64,000 nt of DNA from NCBI GenBank assembly GCA_007095785.1, contig SFBL01000015.1:1-64000 (forward strand), in the 5' to 3' direction. The notes beneath the pieces were generated by a model. That model saw only the letters and a list, made by a program, of their open reading frames with translations. It was not told the DNA's origin and made no database searches. A program made the position numbers and the translations under genes. Below are positions 20,348-28,548 of this stretch, one piece after another (positions within the stretch are counted from its first letter, which is position 1; every line of letters begins with the position of its first letter). The DNA is from Microcystis aeruginosa Ma_SC_T_19800800_S464. Its GTDB lineage: Bacteria; Cyanobacteriota; Cyanobacteriia; Cyanobacteriales; Microcystaceae.

Positions 20348-21649
20348 ATGGTACAAACTCCTGTTAAGCCCACTGCCAAAATTCCCCCTTCTACTCACGA
20401 ATTCGCCGACATTATCCACCGTTTAGAAGCGGGTGGATCCATGTTACCAGATACTCCCGAAAACCTGATGCAAATTATCGGCATTTATAAAGCTTATGCC
20501 GTACCGATGGATTTTTATTGGCGAGATCTGCTCTATATTGCCGAACGAGTTTTCCTCGATCCTTTGCCCTTTTTTAAATATTTTCTGCCCCAAGAATACC
20601 TAGACCTACAAAATCATTACGCTGGCGATAATGCCGATTTACGCATCTGGCGCGGCACGGGTTCTGCTCACCCTGAATTGTTAGAATTTATGGATAAAGG
20701 TAAAACCCGAAAAATGCCCAGATTAATCCATCATCTTTGGCATGATCGCATTAATATGGAATTTGCCGAAGCCTGTATGCAAGCCATGTTATGGCATGGT
20801 CGCGATATGGGTTGGGGTTTATTTGATGCCTATCTTGATTCAGAAGAATATCGCCAAAATGCCGACCGCGCTATTAAGGCCTATTTCAAGACAAACCCCG
20901 TGATGATGAAACTTTATGACCTGTTCCCCGATATGTTCTTGGAACAGGTGCGGATGATGTCCTATTACTCTAATTTAGGACTATTCTGGGAAGTGATGGC
21001 TCCGGTGTTTTTCGAGATGTCCGATATCTACGATGAAGGCGGGTTTAAAGGTGTTCCCGATGCCATGAATTTCCTCGTTAATGGCATTTTTGCCATCGCT
21101 GGTCGGCCAATTTATCATCACGTTTATATTGATGGTCAATGCTACGAAATTATCCCCAAATCAAAGGCTTTTACTTGGCTTTATGAAGCGGCTTTACCCT
21201 ATGTAGAAGCAGTCTTTTATCGTACTGCTCCCTTCCGGGGTACAAAGTCCTATAATGCCCAAGCAAAACAGGTTCCCGACCAACAAAAAGACTTTCACTA
21301 TGGTATTCTTTACGCGGATGTTTTCCCCGTGGGTACGGCGGGAATTCCTCCGACATTGTTAATGGATGATATGTATCATTTTTTACCCCAATATCTGATT
21401 GATTACTATCAGCAACAATGCCGGGGAGAAGATGATATTTTGATTCAATTGGGTATTAGTTTTCAGCGATCAATGTATAATGTGACTTCGGCAGTTATTC
21501 AAGCTCTACGCACTGCTTTACTCTATCCCCTCGACGATCCTAATCCCAAACATTTACTGAAAAATCGTCAATTCTTTGAGGCACAAATGGACAGATTTAA
21601 ACGTCCCGAAGCGCGTCTTAGAGATATCCAAAGTCCTAATTATCGTTGA
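20348..21649 (+). CDS. cupA: CO2 hydration protein CupA (ChpY)
   Basis: The 433-residue protein matches the ChpX/ChpY (CupA/CupB) family over its length: RLEAGGSMLPDTPENLMQII, YWRDLLYIAERVF and PFFKYFLPQEY near the N-terminus, and FYRTAPFRGTKSYNAQA and YADVFPVGTAGIPPTLL further on. CupA caps the NdhF3/NdhD3 arm and carries the zinc site where CO2 is hydrated. H129 and R134 in the LIHHLWHDRINMEF segment sit with the same spacing as the His/Arg reported at that site. CupA rather than constitutive CupB follows from linkage to ndhF3/ndhD3. A terminator 20 bases after the stop closes the operon. Confidence 0.9.
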   Translation: MVQTPVKPTAKIPPSTHEFADIIHRLEAGGSMLPDTPENLMQIIGIYKAYAVPMDFYWRDLLYIAERVFLDPLPFFKYFLPQEYLDLQNHYAGDNADLRIWRGTGSAHPELLEFMDKGKTRKMPRLIHHLWHDRINMEFAEACMQAMLWHGRDMGWGLFDAYLDSEEYRQNADRAIKAYFKTNPVMMKLYDLFPDMFLEQVRMMSYYSNLGLFWEVMAPVFFEMSDIYDEGGFKGVPDAMNFLVNGIFAIAGRPIYHHVYIDGQCYEIIPKSKAFTWLYEAALPYVEAVFYRTAPFRGTKSYNAQAKQVPDQQKDFHYGILYADVFPVGTAGIPPTLLMDDMYHFLPQYLIDYYQQQCRGEDDILIQLGISFQRSMYNVTSAVIQALRTALLYPLDDPNPKHLLKNRQFFEAQMDRFKRPEARLRDIQSPNYR

Positions 21650-21669
21650 GGTTTTTTGATTACTTTTAT

Positions 21670-21694
21670 GGTGGGCTTATAGCCCACCTTTTTT
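21670..21694 (+). terminator. Rho-independent terminator after cupA
   Basis: A perfect 8-bp stem (GGTGGGCT / AGCCCACC) with a 3-base loop is followed by six T residues. It is 20 bases past the cupA stop codon and ends the CO2-uptake operon. Confidence 0.85.
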
Positions 21695-21731
21695 GATATA
21701 ATGAGATGACCGACACCCAACCTCAAAAAAG

Positions 21732-22436
21732 ATGACCACTTTTCCCATCATCGACAATAATGAGTCCTGTGCGGATGAGGTAAAATTTCCCCCCACGCAG
21801 ATATGGAGTGAGGAACCCCCCTTGGAAAGCTACGCTCATTTACAACAAATTCTGATTTTACTTCAATGTTTAGAATGGTTATGGCAAGATCGCAATGATT
21901 ATTTTGCCGCCGCTAATTTGAGCATTTATTATAGTCCTAATCAGAAAAAATCTGAGGATTTTCGCGGGCCAGATTTTTTTGTCGTTTTGGGAACAGAAAG
22001 ACGCTTAGATCGAAAAAGTTGGGTAGTTTGGGGAGAAGGGGGCAAATATCCCGATGTTATCGTGGAAATTCTCTCTCCTAGTACCGCCAAAGTAGATCGC
22101 GGCCAGAAAAAACAAATTTATCAAGATATTTTTCGCACTCCCGATTATTTTTGGTTCGATCCTGAAACCTTAGAATTCCAAGGATTTCGGCTAATGGAAG
22201 GGCAATATCAAGCAATTGAACCGACGGAACCGGGTTGGTTATGGAGCGATCGCTTAGGCTTATTTCTGGGTATTTATCAACAACAATTACGCTATTTTAA
22301 TAGGGAGGGGGAATTAATTCCTACCCCCGCAGAAGTGGCTAAACAGGAACGTCAAGAGAAGGTTTTAGCCTTACAACAAATAGAACAATTAAAATCTCGC
22401 TTACGGGAGTTGGGAGCCGATTTAGAAGGTATTTAG
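21732..22436 (+). CDS. Uma2 (DUF820) family PD-(D/E)XK-fold protein
   Basis: The 234-residue product has the Uma2 core: RGPDFFVVLG (about 76-85) and DVIVEILSPST (about 107-117), supplying the Asp and Glu/x/Lys-like residues of a restriction-endonuclease-like fold, and DYFWFDPETLEFQGFRL. The C-terminus (about 190-234) is a Glu/Gln/Leu-rich helix. It is a distant paralogue of the gene at 13353-14063 and lacks that gene's Arg-Ala-Asp-Lys repeat. It lies just past the cupA terminator and probably has its own promoter near 21697-21706. The biological role of this family is not known. Confidence 0.82.
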   Translation: MTTFPIIDNNESCADEVKFPPTQIWSEEPPLESYAHLQQILILLQCLEWLWQDRNDYFAAANLSIYYSPNQKKSEDFRGPDFFVVLGTERRLDRKSWVVWGEGGKYPDVIVEILSPSTAKVDRGQKKQIYQDIFRTPDYFWFDPETLEFQGFRLMEGQYQAIEPTEPGWLWSDRLGLFLGIYQQQLRYFNREGELIPTPAEVAKQERQEKVLALQQIEQLKSRLRELGADLEGI

Positions 22437-22605
22437 AGCCAGTTTTTTTCAGTGAAAATAGGAATATTTTCCGTAAATTCCCCCACCCCTCACCCATTTA
22501 GATAGTCAACAGCTTAGTATTTTTTGCCTCTTGCCTGACTGGGAGTCGCAAGTCTAAGCTAAGAATAGCTGGCCAACCCGTCCCGACCACCGGATAAATT
22601 ATAGA

Positions 22606-23361
22606 ATGAACGATCCTCACGCTAATTCTCCCGCTCAATCCTCAGAGGAGACAATAGATGAAACCAATTGGGTAGATCTGGGGGAGGAAGGGAAACCCCT
22701 AGATAAACCCACTGCTCAACCTATCCAACCATCTCCTCTCAAGTCTATCGCTACTCTGATCACGGTGGAGACGGCTTTTTTGGCCAGCGCTACCAGTTTA
22801 ATCTGGTTAATTGATTATTATTTTCCCCTCGGACCGTTATTAAGGGTTTTCTTCCCGATTCCTGTCGCTTTAGCCTATTTACGTTGGGGCGCTCGTTGTG
22901 CTTGGATGACAGCATTAGTTTCTAGTTTACTTTTGTCGGTGTTAATGGGACCGACTCGCAGTATTGTCTTTTTGATTCCCCACGGCTTGATGGGGGTACA
23001 ATTGGGGCTATGCTGGCGCCGGGGTGCGCGCTGGGAATTTTCTATCTTGACTGGGGGACTGTTGGGGGCGTTTGGTTTATTCTTTCGTTTTTGGCTGTTT
23101 TCAATTCTTTTAGGCGAAAATCTTTGGTTATATGTGATTACCCAAGGGACTAATTTTATCGATTGGATTTTCACCCAGTTAGGGATTCTCGCTAAACCGA
23201 CGCTGCTGCAAGTGCAATCGTTAGCAGTTGTAGGCATATTTGTCAATAGTTTATTATACTTATTTGCCGTGCATTTGGTGGCGTTATTAGTTCTCGATCG
23301 CCTCGGTAATCCGATTTCTCGTCCGCCCAAATGGGTGCAGGCCATACTAGATTATGAGTGA
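22606..23361 (+). CDS. DUF2232 family integral membrane protein
   Basis: The 251-residue protein starts with about 45 polar, probably disordered residues and continues with 5-6 hydrophobic segments (for example ETAFLASATSLIWLIDYYF, PIPVALAYLRWGARCAWM, LVALLVLDRLG). The RVFFPIPVALAYLRWG segment is typical of cyanobacterial DUF2232 proteins, a family related to substrate-binding subunits of ECF-type transporters. Its substrate is unknown. Its last codons overlap the start of the next gene (ATGAGTGA region), which suggests translational coupling. Confidence 0.75.
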   Translation: MNDPHANSPAQSSEETIDETNWVDLGEEGKPLDKPTAQPIQPSPLKSIATLITVETAFLASATSLIWLIDYYFPLGPLLRVFFPIPVALAYLRWGARCAWMTALVSSLLLSVLMGPTRSIVFLIPHGLMGVQLGLCWRRGARWEFSILTGGLLGAFGLFFRFWLFSILLGENLWLYVITQGTNFIDWIFTQLGILAKPTLLQVQSLAVVGIFVNSLLYLFAVHLVALLVLDRLGNPISRPPKWVQAILDYE

Positions 23362-24739
23362 TTATTTAGCCCTTTATCGTCAATATCTCCAGTCAATTAA
23401 TCCGGTAGTCGATGGAGAGTTTTTAATCGCAGAAAATCTATCTACTAATTGGGATGAACCGGAAACGGCTTTAGATTTTCATAATTGTGCGGTGATGGCT
23501 TTAATTGAAGCGGAAAATTCCCCAATGCGATCGATGTATGTGGAGATGGCTTTTCAATCTCTGCAAAGAGTCCTAGAAATGGCGGTTTATCCCCTTGCTA
23601 CTGCCCATTTAGCTTTAGTTTATTATCTAATTGGCGATCGAGATTTAGCGGCACAAAATGCTTTTAATGCTTTAGTCCAAGTGCTATCATCGGTAAATGC
23701 TAATTATCCCCTGGGGTTAATTTATTATTTTCCTGCCCATAACCGACAGGAATTATTAAGAGATTTATTGGATACTGCTAGTTATAACGAGCAAACCCTG
23801 ATTTTATCTACAGAAATATTATATCGCTCATCCCTAGCTTTTTATAATCAAAATGGGGTAAGATTTTTGGAATTAGCTAATCATGTTAACCCCAATTCCT
23901 GTCATCTCAATCGTCAATTAGGTATCGCCAAATTAATTAATCAACAGCTAGAAGGTTTATTTCATCTCCATCGCGCAGTTAATCTCGATCCGGAAGATGC
24001 TGACAATTTGCAAGCTCTTTATTTAGCCTATCGGGGATTAGGACAACAACAATTAGCTAATTTTTGGTTAGAAACAGCGAAAGTAACGGGGAAAAGTTGG
24101 ACAAATTTAGATATAAATCAGCCCTTTACCTATCTCGATTTTGATCGGGATATTACCCTAGCTGTAGAAGCAAGTTTTCGCAGTTTTGTCACGGGAGTTT
24201 TACTCGCCCAAGGGGATTGGTTTGAAGCAGAAATGGAATTTTGGCGCCATAGTATTAGGGAAGGAATGACGGTTATTGATGTGGGGGCAAATGCCAGAGT
24301 TTATACTTTTAGTGCCGCTCATCGAGTGGGTAAGACGGGAAAAGTTATCGCTATTGAACCTTTTTCCCAATGTATCCAGTTGCTAGAAGAAACCTGTCGG
24401 GTTAATCAGTTTTCTTGGGTTTATCCCTGTGGAGGAGCCGCCAGTAATCAAGGGGGAAATGTTTATTTATCCCTTAATCAAGCTAGTGAATTAAATGAAG
24501 TCGTTACCGATGCAACCCAATTAAAGTCAGACAATTACGAAGCAGTTCCCTGTTTTACCCTCGATAGTTTAATTGATACCTATCAGTTAGAAAGGGTGGA
24601 TTTACTCAAAATTGATGCGGAAGGCCACGAATTACCGGTTTTAGAAGGTAGTCAACTTTTACTTGAGCGTTTTTCCCCGATTATCCTCTACGAAAATATT
24701 GCCGGTAATCAAGGCAGTAATTTGGCCGCGGCCCGATAG
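23354..24739 (+). CDS. TPR-FkbM methyltransferase, cut short by an in-frame TAG
   Basis: The 461-residue frame has an N-terminal helical, TPR-like half (about 35-230) and a C-terminal FkbM-type SAM methyltransferase domain (about 285-461): VIDVGANARVYTFSAA, VIAIEPFSQCIQLLE, LLKIDAEGHELPVLEG. After the TAG at 24737-24739 the same frame stays open and protein-like for 43 more codons (LEGKGYRLYRYRPYLQELL...) to a TAA at 24869-24871, so a Tyr-type codon probably became a stop. The SAM loop reads DVGANAR where the family normally has a second Gly at the R position. Both changes point to a decaying gene, though most of the domain remains. The start overlaps the end of the DUF2232 gene. Probable target: a glycan or secondary metabolite, not determinable. 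Confidence 0.75.
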   Translation: MSDYLALYRQYLQSINPVVDGEFLIAENLSTNWDEPETALDFHNCAVMALIEAENSPMRSMYVEMAFQSLQRVLEMAVYPLATAHLALVYYLIGDRDLAAQNAFNALVQVLSSVNANYPLGLIYYFPAHNRQELLRDLLDTASYNEQTLILSTEILYRSSLAFYNQNGVRFLELANHVNPNSCHLNRQLGIAKLINQQLEGLFHLHRAVNLDPEDADNLQALYLAYRGLGQQQLANFWLETAKVTGKSWTNLDINQPFTYLDFDRDITLAVEASFRSFVTGVLLAQGDWFEAEMEFWRHSIREGMTVIDVGANARVYTFSAAHRVGKTGKVIAIEPFSQCIQLLEETCRVNQFSWVYPCGGAASNQGGNVYLSLNQASELNEVVTDATQLKSDNYEAVPCFTLDSLIDTYQLERVDLLKIDAEGHELPVLEGSQLLLERFSPIILYENIAGNQGSNLAAAR

Positions 24740-24989
24740 TTAGAGGGGAAAGGTTATCGACTATACCGTTATCGTCCCTACCTGCAAGAATTGCTAGAAA
24801 TCGAGTCAGAGGCCGATTTACAGGGAATTTTGAACGTTATCGCCTTACCCGAACAGGAATTAAGGGATTAAGGAAACCGTCAATCCGGTCATCTCGTCGA
24901 TAATCCTAGCGGTACTGGCGGGTTAATTAATTCTTTAGAAAGCAAAAAGGGGATAAAAAGGGAATTTTAGCCTAAAAAGTCAGCCTGAA

Positions 24990-25094
24990 AATGGTTAAAA
25001 CCCCACACCCTACACCCCCCCTGCCCCCCCGATGTCGGGGGGGTTGGGGGGGCCACACCCTGCCCCCACGAGAAACTTTTTGCCGCAAACCCTA
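24990..25094 (+). repeat. Dispersed element A, copy 1 (GGTTAAAACCCC ... TTTTTGCCGCAAACCCTA)
   Basis: About 105 bases starting AATGGTTAAAACCCCACACCC, with a central palindrome (CCCCCCCGATGTCGGGGGGG) and ending AACTTTTTGCCGCAAACCCTA. Close relatives lie at 38636-38731 (same orientation) and 48119-48238 (reverse orientation, with an expanded heptamer array instead of the palindrome). There is no coding capacity. It resembles a small palindromic or MITE-like unit. Confidence 0.8.
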
Positions 25095-25392
25095 CTTATC
25101 GTATTGTCAGAGAGTGACCGAGTGAGTTATAGTCGTCTATAAGACTCGATTAAAGCATTTCTTAAAAGAATCGTGGTTTTTGGAAAATCGAAAAGTGCGC
25201 TATTTTTCCCGTCCACAGAAACCCGTTGCCGAGGGGAGTAACTCAAAAACTCCTTTTTTCCTAGATTCTGATAGACAGAACCGGCGGAAACGGATAAAAA
25301 ATGCTGTTATCGAGCAAGACTCAGGGATTAATTGAAAATCTCGTTTCTTGGCTGTGCTTGTCTAATTGTGGGTCAAGCCGGCACTTGCCAAA

Positions 25393-25433
25393 CAGACATG
25401 GGAACTGAAACCAAGACTCAGTTCCCATGTCTG
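25393..25433 (+). promoter_or_regulatory. Perfect 16-bp hairpin in the rne leader
   Basis: Left arm 25393-25408 (CAGACATGGGAACTGA) and right arm 25418-25433 are exact reverse complements around a 9-base loop (AACCAAGAC). No T-run follows, so it is not a classical terminator. It ends 153 bases before the RNase E start. rne mRNAs are commonly autoregulated through structured 5' leaders, so a control role is plausible but inferred. Confidence 0.6.
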
Positions 25434-25586
25434 AGAGGCAGATGAACATCAAGATGAGGCTTTAACGATGCGGACTCATCTTCTTAGAACTTTCTTAACA
25501 AGACCAGATTTCCAGAAGTAGCCTCAAAGCATAGACAAATAGCCCATAGTCCGTCGCTTTTGAAACCGAAAGATTGAGGAAATTGA

Positions 25587-27758
25587 ATGCCAAAACAAAT
25601 AATCATAGCCGAACAACACCATATAGCGGCTGTTTTTTGGGAAGATCAAATTCAGGAATTAGTTGTAGCCACAGGTAATCAGCAGGTGGGCGACATCTAT
25701 TTAGGATTAGTGGAAAATGTCATCCCCGGGATAGATGCAGCCTTCGTCAATATTGGCGATGCGGAACGCAATGGCTTTATCCATGTCACCGACCTGGGCC
25801 CCTTAAGACTGAAAAAAACCGCCGGTGCTATCACCGAATTACTGGCCCCCCAGCAAAAAGTGCTGGTACAGGTAATGAAAGAACCCACCGGCAACAAGGG
25901 ACCCCGGCTAACGGGAAATGTCACTCTTCCCGGTCGTTATCTGGTATTGATGCCCAATGGTCGCGGGGTGAATCTTTCCCGTCGCATCCGCAGTGAAGAC
26001 GAGCGCTCCCGTTTACGAGCTTTAGGGATTTTGGTCAAACCGGCGGGGATGGGGTTGCTGGTACGCACCGAGGCCGAAGGCAAAGCGGAAGAGGCGATTA
26101 TCGAGGATTTGGAATTTCTGCAAAAACAGTGGGAGAATATCCAACAGATGGCCGTCAGCACCCGGGCCCCGGCCCTGCTTAACCGCGATGATGACTTTAT
26201 TCAAAGGGTTTTGCGGGATATGTACAGTGCCGATGTCAATCGCATTGTTGTGGATAACCCGATGGCGGTAAAACGAGTTAAACAGCAATTGACGAACTGG
26301 GGCGGCGGCAAAGCTCTCGAAGGAGTTTATATCGACTCCCATCGGGAAACCCAGCCAATTCTCGACTATTTCCGGGTTAACGCCGCCATTCGCGAGGCCC
26401 TGAAACCCCGGGTTGATTTACCCTCCGGCGGCTACATTATCATCGAACCGACGGAAGCTTTAACGGTAATTGATGTTAACTCCGGTTCCTTTACCCGTTC
26501 GGCCACGGCCCGGGAAACCGTACTCTGGACTAATAGCGAGGCCGCCACAGAAATCGCCCGACAACTGCGCTTGAGAAATATCGGCGGTGTGGTGGTGGTG
26601 GACTTCATCGATATGGATTCCCGTCGCGACCAGTTGAAACTGCTGGAATTGTTTAATAAGGCCCTGAAAAGCGATAAGGCCCGGCCCCAGATTGCCCAAT
26701 TATCGGAATTGGGGTTAGTGGAATTAACTCGTAAGCGTCAGGGGAAAAACATTTATGAATTATTCGGCAAAACCTGTGACCATTGCGGCGGACTGGGCCA
26801 TTTAGCCCATCTACCAGGAGAAGGCAACGCCATCGCCCTAGAAACCCCCACCCTTAGCCGCGCGGAAAAAGAAACCCTTGTCGTTGCCCCGATTAATACA
26901 AAGGTTCTACCCGATAAGAGCGCTCCTAGCGTTGCGGCGGCCGAACCCTATCTAGAAGTTTTCTCCGAATTTGAGGCCGAAGAAAACGCCCAAGAGATGG
27001 ATCTTTCCTTCCATCCCAACTATCAAGAACAGGTTAATAATTCTCGCCGTCGCCGTCGCCGTCGTCCCTCGGAACTATTGCTAAAAGAGGAACGGGGCGA
27101 AAAAGCCTCTACTAACGGTGTTAACAACGAAATCGAGCCAGAATCAGAACCCCAACGCCTTGAGGAAAAACGAGAACGCCCCGCCCGTCTCTCGAAACGG
27201 GGAGAAGATGCCGGTGCTGGCAAAAATATCCCCGTCGCCGAACGGGAGCGGGTTTCCGTGGAAATGACCCCGGTAGAACAGGAAGTTTATTCTTTAATGG
27301 GCATTTCTCCCCTGATTCTGGTGGATAAGGAGTTTAAAGACCCGAAATCGGTGATTGTTTCCGTGAAACTGGCAGGGGAAAGAGAAGCGGAAAACCCAGA
27401 AACGTCTGCCACTCCTGAAATATCCTTGATTCCTACCCTAGAAGCTGAGGACACAGCCGCCACCGTCCCGGTAGAGGCGACGGAAACCGGCGAGGAAGCC
27501 GAAAATCGTCCCCTGGTGCGCCGTCGTCGTCGTCCCACCACTAGCGAAGTTAGTCAGGAAATCAGCCAAGAAGCGAGTCCGCCAGTGACTTTTACCCCCG
27601 AACCGCTTGCGCCCGAAACTCCAGTTTTTCCGAGCGAAGTCATTCCTTTAGAGACCCCGGTGAGCGCCGAGGTGACAGAGGAGCCACAAATAGAGGCTGA
27701 AACCACGGTGCTGCGTCGTCGTCGTCGTCGTTCCTCCGCCACTGCCGATGAGTCATGA
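25587..27758 (+). CDS. rne: Ribonuclease E/G
   Basis: The 723-residue endoribonuclease has an S1 RNA-binding domain (about 35-120), the 5'-sensor/RNase H-like region and a DNase I-like catalytic domain with D296 (VIDVNSG) and D339 (VVDFIDMD), spaced as in E. coli D303/D346. A Zn-link CDHCGGLGH follows at about 406-414. The C-terminal half is a disordered, acidic scaffold with three Arg tracts (near residues 485, 645 and 713). The last, RRRRRRSSA, is the conserved cyanobacterial nonapeptide reported to bind polynucleotide phosphorylase. It is long for a cyanobacterial RNase E. It overlaps rnhB by four bases (ATGA). Confidence 0.95.
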   Translation: MPKQIIIAEQHHIAAVFWEDQIQELVVATGNQQVGDIYLGLVENVIPGIDAAFVNIGDAERNGFIHVTDLGPLRLKKTAGAITELLAPQQKVLVQVMKEPTGNKGPRLTGNVTLPGRYLVLMPNGRGVNLSRRIRSEDERSRLRALGILVKPAGMGLLVRTEAEGKAEEAIIEDLEFLQKQWENIQQMAVSTRAPALLNRDDDFIQRVLRDMYSADVNRIVVDNPMAVKRVKQQLTNWGGGKALEGVYIDSHRETQPILDYFRVNAAIREALKPRVDLPSGGYIIIEPTEALTVIDVNSGSFTRSATARETVLWTNSEAATEIARQLRLRNIGGVVVVDFIDMDSRRDQLKLLELFNKALKSDKARPQIAQLSELGLVELTRKRQGKNIYELFGKTCDHCGGLGHLAHLPGEGNAIALETPTLSRAEKETLVVAPINTKVLPDKSAPSVAAAEPYLEVFSEFEAEENAQEMDLSFHPNYQEQVNNSRRRRRRRPSELLLKEERGEKASTNGVNNEIEPESEPQRLEEKRERPARLSKRGEDAGAGKNIPVAERERVSVEMTPVEQEVYSLMGISPLILVDKEFKDPKSVIVSVKLAGEREAENPETSATPEISLIPTLEAEDTAATVPVEATETGEEAENRPLVRRRRRPTTSEVSQEISQEASPPVTFTPEPLAPETPVFPSEVIPLETPVSAEVTEEPQIEAETTVLRRRRRRSSATADES

Positions 27759-28360
27759 GCGCAGAACCCTTAATTGCTGGTGTCGATGAAGTGGGGCGCG
27801 GGGCTTTATTTGGCCCCGTGGTGGCGGCGGTAGTGGTCACTGTCCCCTCTGGTTTTGCCCAGCTGTGGGAGTTGGGGGTGAAGGATAGTAAGCAACTTAG
27901 CCCCCAAAAACGGCAAAAATTGAGCCAGCAAATACAACGGGATTTTGTTTGTCGCATCGGTTATGCTACGGTAAAAGAGATCGATCGCTTGAATATTTTT
28001 CATGCCTCCCTACTGGCAATGAGCAGAGCTATCGGGAAATTACCCCTTTCCCCCAGTCTCTGCTTGATCGATGGCAAGCACATTATTAAAGATTTGTCAA
28101 TCCCCCAAAAGGCGGTAATTCAGGGAGATCAACAATCCCCGGTAATTGCGGCGGCTAGTATCGTGGCCAAAGTCTGGCGCGATGACTTAATTACTCGTTG
28201 GCACAGACGCTATCCCGATTATGGACTCCCTCGTCACAAGGGTTATGGCACTGCTCAACACCTAGAAGCGATTGGCAACCATGGACTTACTTCTCAGCAC
28301 CGGCTCTCTTTTAGTCCCTGTCAACCGAGGTTGGAGCATGACTGCCAGACAAAATGCTAA
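27755..28360 (+). CDS. rnhB: Ribonuclease HII
   Basis: The 201-residue protein has all RNase HII motifs: GVDEVGRGALFGPVV with the catalytic Asp-Glu pair near 10-11, VKDSKQLSPQKR, LIDGKH, and AASIVAKVWRD with the last catalytic Asp. It removes RNA from RNA-DNA hybrids and misincorporated ribonucleotides. The ATGA overlap with rne indicates translational coupling; an rne-rnhB pair is common in cyanobacteria. Accessory DNA begins right after its stop codon. Confidence 0.95.
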   Translation: MSAEPLIAGVDEVGRGALFGPVVAAVVVTVPSGFAQLWELGVKDSKQLSPQKRQKLSQQIQRDFVCRIGYATVKEIDRLNIFHASLLAMSRAIGKLPLSPSLCLIDGKHIIKDLSIPQKAVIQGDQQSPVIAAASIVAKVWRDDLITRWHRRYPDYGLPRHKGYGTAQHLEAIGNHGLTSQHRLSFSPCQPRLEHDCQTKC

Positions 28361-28410
28361 TATTGCTGCTTTGTGACAATTCGAGCGACAAAAGGCTGTT
28401 AGCGGAATTA

Positions 28411-28480
28411 TCTGGCTCGGATTCGTGACCAAGTATTTGAACTGGATATTCCTGAAAATTTCCAACCCTTCAGCTATTAA
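28411..28480 (+). pseudogene. 3'-end fragment of a PD-(D/E)XK-family gene
   Basis: These 70 bases align without gaps to 35331-35400, the 3' end of the intact gene at 34738-35400, with 8 mismatches. They encode VFELDIPENFQP and the same TAA stop. Weaker similarity continues about 30 bases beyond. No upstream part of the gene is present. It marks the left edge of the accessory island after rnhB. Confidence 0.8.
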
Positions 28481-28548
28481 AATTTCTTGATGTCTTTAGG
28501 TTGATTCTGAAAAGTTACAGCTTTTTAGAATTGGTATAACCAAGCAAA

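Larger units (their letters stand above)
24872..25586. other. Intergenic region: dispersed repeat and long rne leader
   Basis: 715 bases without a credible gene. It holds a C/G-rich dispersed element (24990-25094) and then about 490 bases that probably include the promoter and 5' untranslated leader of rne, with a perfect hairpin at 25393-25433. No tRNA or protein signature was seen. Confidence 0.6.

Noticed and set aside
20348-21649. First read as magnesium-protoporphyrin cyclase (AcsF) because of its size and Trp/Tyr/Glu-rich sequence
   Set aside because: The N-terminal and central motifs match CupA/ChpY, and the ndhF3-ndhD3 context fits; AcsF is shorter with a different di-iron motif.
25393-25433. 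Terminator at the rne leader hairpin
   Set aside because: No T-run follows the stem on either strand, so it does not fit a rho-independent terminator.
26022-27957. Several antisense frames inside rne
   Set aside because: GC-rich coding sequence leaves open frames on the other strand; none has a ribosome site or family motif.
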